64,000 bases of DNA. Source: Morella rubra. Taxonomy: Eukaryota; Streptophyta; Magnoliopsida; Fagales; Myricaceae. The first letter of the stretch is position 1; every line of letters begins with the position of its first letter. The stretch is taken from assembly GCA_003952965.2 (NCBI GenBank), contig CM025856.1, positions 24,623,614-24,687,613 on the forward strand. Direction: 5' to 3'. Below, piece after piece: positions 57,946 through 64,000 of this stretch. A program made the position numbers and the translations under genes. Under the pieces are notes generated by a model, which saw only the letters and a list, made by a program, of their open reading frames with translations, did not search any database and was not told the origin of the DNA.

Positions 57946-58339
57946 AATTGATTTAATTGATAAAGTTGAAAATCCTGAATTAAAAGCTCAGTATCTCACG
58001 AAGCTAAAACAAGTTTTACGTCACCAAGAAAACAAATTAAAAGTTTATGAAATTCAAGTCAATCTTAATAAAATTTTAAATAAGTTTAAAATAGTCCATA
58101 AACCTTACAAGATTTACAGTCTGAAGTTCAATTAGTAAAACAGGAGATTTGTGAGTTAAAAGGTCAAAATAAACAACTCGAACAAAAAGTCTTCCTCTTT
58201 AAAATTAATCAAAATTTTAAAAACAAAGCCAACCTTCTGAGTCCCACCACTCAAAACTCGAACCTGAACCTCCTTTTCACATTCCTCAAGATGATCTTGA
58301 GAGTAGTAATATTCTTAGTATTATAAGTCAAATGCATTT

Positions 58340-58763
58340 TCAAAAATGACATTCCAAAGTTACCGTTATAGTCAATTCCGAATACACTCTTGAGGTAGTT
58401 GCCTTAATAGATTCAGGTGCTAATCTTAATTGTATTCAGGAAGATTTAATTCCTACCAAGTACTACGAGAAGTCAAAGGAATGTCTTTTCTCTGCCAATG
58501 GTAGTCAAATGGGTATTAGTTACAAATTAACTAAAGCCCATATTTGTAAGAATAATGTTTGCTTCAAGTCACCCTTTTTTCTTGTAAAAAACATGCCCGA
58601 TTGGAAAGTAATTTTAGACACTCATTTTATTTGTTTGTTGTATTCCTTTACTACTAGTAGCGAAGGTCTTACAGCTAACATTTTTGGTCAAGAAGTTACT
58701 TTTGAGTTCGTTAGTCCTTCTAGACCTCACGAACTTCACCATGCTATAAGAAGCATCTATTAG
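58340..58763 (+). pseudogene. Viral aspartic protease (block F)
   Basis: The active-site codons D-S-G lie at 58410-58418 inside LIDSGANLNCI. A stop at 58348 and a frame change near 58500 precede an open piece, 58509-58763, that covers the C-terminal half. The enzyme would process the polyprotein; this copy is broken. Confidence 0.87.
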
Positions 58764-59680
58764 TAAAACTCTTAATTTCATTATTAGTAAAACTCAACAT
58801 CTTGATTTTCTGAAGGAAGAAATCAAGTTTAAACGAGTTGAAGAACAACTCTTACGTCCAGCTCTTCAAAGCTAAATAAAATCCTTTCAAATTAAGTTAG
58901 AACAACAAGTCTGTTTTGATCTCCACAATGCTTTTTGGCATCGAAACCAACACATAGTCAAGCTATCTTATATCTCCGAATTTAGTGAGAAAATTATTCC
59001 CACTAAAGCTCACCCTATTCAGATGAATCAAGAGATGATGTAATTTTATAAAAAAGAAGTCCAAGACCTCTTAACTAAAGGTATCATCCGTCATAGTAAA
59101 TCTCCTTGGTCTTGCTCTGCTTTCTATGTCCAGAAAAATACTGAAATTGAACGAGGAACCCCTAGGTTAGTTATCAACTATAAGTCTTTGAACAAAGTCC
59201 TTCAATGGATTAGGTACCCGATCCCTGATAAATGGGATCTCATAGGTTGCCTTTCAGGAGCCATTGTTTTTAGTAAATTTGATATAAAAAGTGGATTTTG
59301 GCAGATCCAGGTTCATGAGTCAGACAAGTACAAAATTGCATTGACCACTCCTTTTGGTCATTACGAATGGAATTTAATGCCCTTTGGTCTGAAGAATGCG
59401 CCAAGTGAATTCCAGAATATCATGAATGGTATTTTCAATCCTTTAGTCATTTCACCGTAGTATATATGGATGATGTTCTTGTTTTCTCTAGATCCATAGA
59501 AGAATATTGGAAACATCTTAATAAGTTTCTCCACATTGTTAAGTCATATGGCTTAGTTGTCTTAGCCCTTGAAATCAAGTTATTCCAAACCAAACTTAGG
59601 TTTTTAGGTTTTAATATATACCTAGGTTAAATCCAGCCCATTGATAGAGCTATTCAATTCACTGACAAATTCCCTGATGT
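58764..59680 (+). pseudogene. Viral reverse transcriptase (block F)
   Basis: The RT core is open at 59188-59460; the catalytic box follows after a frameshift at about 59445-59458 and reads Y-M-D-D at 59463-59474, where blocks B and C have Y-I-D-D. Stops lie at about 58873, 59041 and 59628. Domain order and context are as in Caulimoviridae, whose RT copies pregenomic RNA. Not functional. Confidence 0.9.
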
Positions 59681-59684
59681 CATC

Positions 59685-60299
59685 GTGGATAAAGCCCAAC
59701 TTCAAAGATTTTTAGGTTCTCTTAATGTTGCTGAATTTTACCAACATCTTAGACACCAATGTAAATCTCTCTTTGATCGTCTTCAGAAGAATCCTCCTCC
59801 TTGGACCAAAGAACATACTTTTCTCGCCCAGAAAATAAAGTCACATGTTAAGACACTCCCCTATCTTGGCATTCCTTCCCCTGACTCTTTCAAGGTTGTT
59901 GAAACAGATGCCTTCGATATTGGTTATGGTGGCATTCTCAAACAACAAGTCAATCCTGATTCTCTTGAACAAATTGTCTGTTTCTACTCCGGCAATTGGA
60001 ATCAGTCCTTGCAAAATTATAGTACTATTAAAAAAGAAATTTTATCTATAGTACTACGCACTAGTAAATTTCAAGTTGATTTATTAAATCAAAAATTTTT
60101 AGTCCATGTTGATTGTAAAAGTGGAAAATTTTTTTTATAAAAAGATGTTCAAAACATTGCGTCAAAAGAGATTTTTGCTCGATGGCAAGCTATCTTAAGT
60201 ATTTTTTATTTTGATATTGAATACATCAAAGGAAGCCAAAATAGTATTCCTAATTTTCTCACCCATGGATTATTCCAAGAATCCCATGGCACCTAAACC
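59685..60299 (+). pseudogene. Viral RNase H (block F)
   Basis: Open for 151 codons (59685-60140), including the RT connection, TDAFDIGYGGILKQ with the first RNase H acidic residue, and the HVDCKS block. A stop after KFFL (60138) breaks the distal part, which continues to 60299 and overlaps ORF2. Confidence 0.88.
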
Positions 60300-61719
60300 C
60301 AAAGGAAAAGAACCTACCTAGTCAATCCAATCAACACCACCAAAACCAAAGTTATCTCTCGGACAGATTGTCCTCCAACTAGGCCATGCTGTTACCTATG
60401 AGTCAACCCTTAATTCCTATGTCAACAATGTCAATAGGTTCCATGTCTTAGAAGAAGTACCTAAACCTTCACCAAATGCCCGAGTCCGACCCATGTCTTT
60501 TCTAGCCTTAGTCAGTCAAATAGGTAAACCTCCTTTTGCTTCAGCCTTAGCCACTGCTAGCAATCCTTACCAAGTCATTGAGGCTTTGTCTCCAGCTTAG
60601 TCTCCGATAAGACTACAAAATACAGCCCAGTCTCCGGTTAATAGACTACTAAGTCTTCGTTTGTATGTAAACCATACATTAGTAACATGTTTCATATTGA
60701 ACCATGTCACAATCATCTATTTGATCCACAACAATAGTCACTTTTGAGGGCAGACAGCAAGATAAAACACTGCTCGAAACCATCCAAGTCATTGATCTTG
60801 AGCAAGCATACTTACCACCAAAATGAAATTTCATCCTAGATCACCCTTCCAAGTCCATCAGCTTTTACAAAGCTATTTTAGTCAGCATTGGTTCTGTCAA
60901 GATCGATCCCATTTTTGATAAATTTGATCCATTTCCAGAAAAATGTCATTTTCTATAAATTATTCATAGTCAAAATCCTTTCTTGTTAAGAATAGGGATC
61001 CTCATCCTTCAGTTCTCAAAGTTGTCCCTGGTCATCCTATTCCCTTCAGTTTTTATGATTATACTAAAGCATGGTTAGAAGTATTATTTTACCAAATTGA
61101 GTCTTTTACTCATTCTTAGTTGCTCAATGTTGATAATCGTTTTGTTAGTCAATTTTCCTCCTGGTTCCATCATTGGTGGCCGATGTTCGGATCTATACCC
61201 GACATGTTTCCCTAAGCACTCTTGCAAGCTATGCAAGTATACTCCACCAGATACAAAGTCAATTACCATCAAAGTCAATTTCCAAACATTTCCCTTTTCT
61301 CCAGTAAATAGAAAATCTCTTGGATCTGAAAATGGAAATACAAAATAAGTCAAGATATCTGCACTCGTAGATTTTATGTCAAATGGTGGGACAAATTCAA
61401 ATTTGATCACATCATTACCCAAGTCACTGAAGAATTTTCTCCCCAAAAGGAAATTTCCCAATTCATGGTTGATAAAGCCAATCTGCAGATAGTTGTGTTT
61501 TCTGCCATGGCCCAAGTCAAGACAAAAGAAGATCTATAGGATCTTTGCCATCAATTACAACTCCAATTCTGTCAGATCAGCGGACAAGATCAAGATGAGC
61601 ATTCTCTAGCTTCATCACAATTGTCCTCTGCCAGCCATGTCAAGCTTGAACAAAACTTGGATCCCTTGTTCCAAGATAGTCAAGACCTTTGTGATTTAGG
61701 TAACGATGAAGATTTCTGA
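60286..61719 (+). pseudogene. Pararetrovirus ORF2 (block F), unknown function
   Basis: The ATG at 60286 overlaps the RNase H end in a different frame, a layout repeated in blocks A, B and C. It ends at stop 61717-61719 after E-D-F, about 478 codons in total, with several internal stops (for example 60320 and 60600) and frameshifts. The N-terminal part is Pro/Lys/Ser-rich, the middle contains a conserved W-rich segment (around 61160-61190), and the C-terminus is Gln/Asp-rich. No known fold is visible. Florendovirus genomes are known to carry an unassigned ORF2; this matches by position. Confidence 0.82.
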
Positions 61720-61794
61720 AGTCAAGTCCTATAATGCCAAACCATCGCCGACAAGTCACGACATCGTCAACCGAAAAATTACCCGACAAGATAC

Positions 61795-61940
61795 TATTCA
61801 TGAACACTAAAATGTCTTATTAGTATTCATGAACAGTAAAAAGTAGCAAACACTATTCATGAATAGTTAAAAAGCTGACAATGTTCCTGATCTTCCACAA
61901 CATCCGTGTGATTCTACAATCACTCTTAGTTCTATAAAAG
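61795..61940 (+). promoter_or_regulatory. Viral promoter: palindromic motifs and TATA box (block F)
   Basis: actattcatgaacac, attcatgaacagtaaaaag and cactattcatgaatagt at 61795-61870, then gtgattctacaatcact and TATAAAAG at 61933-61940. It precedes the leader. Confidence 0.75.
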
Positions 61941-62372
61941 TCAGAGCTCGAAGTCATTTAGGCAAAATTCCCATCCGGATTTTTGAAGTTCTCTCCCTCT
62001 TACTTAAGTCCTTCTATTCTTTATCTCTCAACCCAAACCCCAGTTAACTTTGTTAACCATGTCTCTCTCCTATCTTATTTTTCTCTGATAGTAACTTGTG
62101 TAAGTATAATTCAAGTAAATGTTTATGAAGTAGTAACTTAAAGTTATCTTTATCTCTTTCTCTCTTATTTACTACCGCTAATTTGGACAGTTCTACAACC
62201 TTCTTTATATCATTATATTAACTGCAACCATGCATACCACCAAATTGGACGGTTTTAAATTTCTGCAAACATGCATTACCGCCTACATGGTTGGTTTTAT
62301 ATTCTTGCAAAGTCATTAATTTCTGCAAGTTGCTTATATTATATCTGCTACTCTGCTGTACTTATCTTGTTC

Positions 62373-62456
62373 ATGGCTTGTCTACATCACTCTCTCTCTT
62401 CTCCTCATTTCTCCCTATTCAAAGTCAATTTTTTAGTCTTCCGTTTACACTTTTTG
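62373..62456 (+). other. Leader short ORF start (block F)
   Basis: The ATG at 62373 begins MACLHHSLSSPHFSLFKV, related to the MARLHHS frames of the other blocks. The leader is cut right after cgtttacactttttg, where block D has its primer-like motif. Confidence 0.6.
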
Positions 62457-62475
62457 ATATATATATACACACACA
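62457..62475. repeat. (TA)n(CA)n microsatellite at viral junction
   Basis: tatatatatacacacaca lies exactly between blocks F and G. It is at the same leader position as the (TG)n at 39353-39378. Confidence 0.85.
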
Positions 62476-62489
62476 TAAGATAAAAAAAA

Positions 62490-63432
62490 ACTATTGGAAA
62501 AAGTCCAAGTCATTGATCTCAACCAAGCCCATTTGCCACCTAAATGACATTTCATCCCTGATCATCCTTCCAAGTCAATTAGTTTGTACAAAGCTATCCT
62601 CGTCAACACTAGTTCTGTTAAGATTGATCCTATTTTAGATAAGTTTGATCCTTCTCAGAAAAAAAAAAAAAAAGGTCATCTTCCATAAGTTATTCGTAGT
62701 CAAAATCTTGTCTTGTAAAGAGTGGGGTCCTCACCCTTTGGTATTACAAGAACTCCCTGGTCATCCTATTTCCTTCAGCTATTATGACTATACAAAAGCC
62801 TGGTCAAAAGTCTTATTCTACCAGAATGAGTCTTTCACTCATTCCTGGTTCCTTAATTTTGATAATCATTTTCACAGTCAGTTTCCTTCATAGTTTCATT
62901 ACTGGTGGCAGATGTTCGGTTCCATACCCGACATTCTTCCTCCCTTTCTTCTGCAAGCTGTGCAAGTTTATGCTACAAACCATAAAGTAAATTATCATCA
63001 AAGTCAATTTCCAATCATCTCCTTATTTTCCAGTAAATACAAGATTCCTTGGATTTTAAAATGGGAATACCAGATCAGTCACGATATATGCACTCGTAGA
63101 TTTTATGTCAAATTGTGAGACAAATTTAAATTTGATCGCATCATATCTCAAGTCACTGAAGAATTTCCTCAAAAGGAAATATTCAATTTATGGCCGACAA
63201 AGCTAATCTGTAGACAACTGTAGTATCAGCCATGACCCAAGTCAAGACTAAAGAAGATCTTTAGGATCTCTATCATTAATTGCAACTTCAAGTTAGTCAG
63301 ATCAGCAAACAAGATGAGCACTCTCCCGCCTCATCTCATTCATTCTCAGCCAGCCAAGTCAAGCCTAAACAATACTTGGATCCTTTATTCTAAGATAGTC
63401 AAGACCTGTATGATTTAAGTGAAGATTTTTGA
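62490..63432 (+). pseudogene. Pararetrovirus ORF2, middle to end (block G)
   Basis: Frames 62645-62893 and 62912-63118 cover the conserved central and W-rich segments. The stop is at 63430-63432 after E-D-F. An A-run indel and several stops break it. The N-terminal third is missing, lost at the junction with block F. Confidence 0.8.
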
Positions 63433-63494
63433 CGACATGTGAAGACAAGTCTCTGCCGACATGTCACGAAAAAGTTAGCCGAAAGTTACCCGAC

Positions 63495-63611
63495 ACACTG
63501 CTATTCATGAACAATAAAAGCAGCCGATAAGTTACTATTCATCCACAGTCAAAGCAAGCGTGATTGCTCGGTATCTACGAGATTCTACAACACCTCTCAG
63601 CTCTATAAAAG
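63495..63611 (+). promoter_or_regulatory. Viral promoter: palindromic motifs and TATA box (block G)
   Basis: ctattcatgaacaataaaag and ctattcatccacagt at 63502-63550, then gagattctacaacac and TATAAAAG at 63604-63611. Confidence 0.72.
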
Positions 63612-64000
63612 CCAGAGTTTGAAGTCATTTGGGACAGAATTCCCTTCTGGATTTCTAAACTCTCCTTCTCCCCAAACCTAGTCTTTCTTAAGTCGTATCT
63701 TTCTCTAAGTCTTTCAGTTACCCATGTATCCAACCATGTCTATCTTTTTTAGTAACTTGTGTAAGTCCAAAGCAAGTAATTTCATATGAAATACTTTGAA
63801 GTTTGATCTCATTTATTTGTTTTTTGAATTTTATTATTATCTGCAGCATGTATACCGCCATCTTGGACGATTCTAAATTTCTGCAATCATGCATTACCGC
63901 CTACATGGCTGGTTTTATATTACTGCAAAGTCATTAATTTTTGCAAAGTTAATTAATTTTTCTATATGGTGTTTCTTCTTTGTGCTTCTCCATGGCCTGT

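Larger units (their letters stand above)
53723..60299 (+). pseudogene. Pararetrovirus ORF1 polyprotein (block F), broken
   Basis: Starts at ATG 53723 and remains open for about 50 codons, then is split by the MULE (53875-54705). It continues as movement protein, coat protein, knuckle, protease, RT and RNase H. It is split again by a SINE (57648-57945). Stops and frameshifts occur in nearly every domain, for example after 55365, near 55600, 56215, 57060, 58140, 59041 and 59458. The final codons overlap the ORF2 start. Without insertions it is about 1,800 codons, as expected for a single large polyprotein. Confidence 0.87.
53526..62455 (+). mobile_element. Endogenous pararetrovirus block F, near-complete genome
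   Basis: The gene order is leader end, ORF1 (ATG 53723; movement, coat, zinc knuckle, protease, RT, RNase H), ORF2 (60286-61719), palindromic motifs (61795-61870), TATA (61933-61940), leader and short leader ORF (62373). This two-ORF plan with the fused movement-to-RNase H polyprotein fits florendoviruses (Caulimoviridae). Removing the MULE and SINE leaves about 5.4 kb for ORF1. Many stops and frameshifts. No LTRs are present, which separates it from Ty3 elements. Confidence 0.9.
62490..64000 (+). mobile_element. Endogenous pararetrovirus block G (runs off window)
   Basis: ORF2 from its middle to its stop (62490-63432), palindromic motifs (63495-63560), TATA (63604-63611), leader and the ATG of the short leader ORF at 63992, where the window ends. 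It resembles blocks D-F more than A-C. It has an A-run of about 14 at 62660-62673 and several stops in ORF2. Confidence 0.87.

Noticed and set aside
53526..62455. Active or infectious virus copy
   Set aside because: Every viral gene has stops or frameshifts, and host MULE and SINE insertions interrupt ORF1.
39379..64000. Ty3/gypsy retrotransposon cluster
   Set aside because: The RT type is compatible at a glance, but a movement-protein domain, the coat-knuckle order, no LTRs and the overlapping ORF2 fit Caulimoviridae.
1..64000. CRISPR arrays, operons and ribosome binding sites
   Set aside because: The spliced host gene, plant transposons and plant viral sequences show eukaryotic nuclear DNA; no such arrays are seen.

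Overview
This window is plant nuclear DNA from a dicot. It has one intact intron-rich host gene with GT-AG introns, abundant plant retrotransposons and DNA transposons, and many integrated plant pararetrovirus fragments. I cannot name the species from sequence alone; the transposon load suits a mid-sized or large, perhaps woody, dicot genome.

Layout. (1) 1-3221 is copy 1 of a segmental duplication. It holds a minus-strand LRR receptor-kinase pseudogene, a possible two-exon small membrane-protein gene that has lost its ATG, and two adjacent MITEs absent from copy 2. (2) 3222-10105 is mostly non-coding repeat debris. (3) 10111-15230 is a decayed but structurally complete Ty1/copia element on the minus strand. 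It has 5-bp target duplications, non-canonical TG...TA LTR ends, a tRNA-Met primer site and several nonsense or frameshift lesions. (4) 15694-22941 is an intact ten-exon gene on the plus strand for a mitochondrial D-cysteine desulfhydrase (ACC-deaminase family, 431 aa). Its introns carry a 280-bp TRIM retrotransposon, a 177-bp tandem duplication that copies a splice donor, and a MITE. (5) 23167-24050 is a 5'-truncated LINE with a 17-bp target duplication. (6) 24754-37449 is copy 2 of the duplication, split by a 9.8-kb hAT transposon (8-bp target duplication, with the empty site preserved in copy 1). The hAT is itself split by a non-autonomous copia-type element. (7) 37666-39240 is an LTR-like fragment with a second LINE fragment. 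(8) From about 39380 to the window end lies a cluster of endogenous caulimovirid (florendovirus-like) sequences in at least seven blocks of alternating orientation.

The pararetrovirus cluster is the most unusual part. One block (53526-62455, plus) carries nearly the whole viral gene order: leader, movement protein, coat protein, zinc knuckle, aspartic protease, reverse transcriptase, RNase H, an overlapping second ORF of unknown function, promoter and leader. It is interrupted by an 831-bp Mutator-like element and a tRNA-derived SINE, both with target duplications. The other blocks repeat mainly ORF2, the promoter and the leader, in head-to-head and back-to-back arrangements. These include a large palindrome centred near 47302 and a second inverted pair at 51331-53525. 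All viral genes show frameshifts or stops, so I read the cluster as old and non-functional as virus. Transcription from its repeated promoters through inverted repeats could, as inference only, make double-stranded RNA.

The nested insertions give a relative order: segmental duplication, then MITEs in copy 1 and hAT in copy 2, then the copia-type element inside the hAT; separately, viral integration and rearrangement, then the MULE and SINE.
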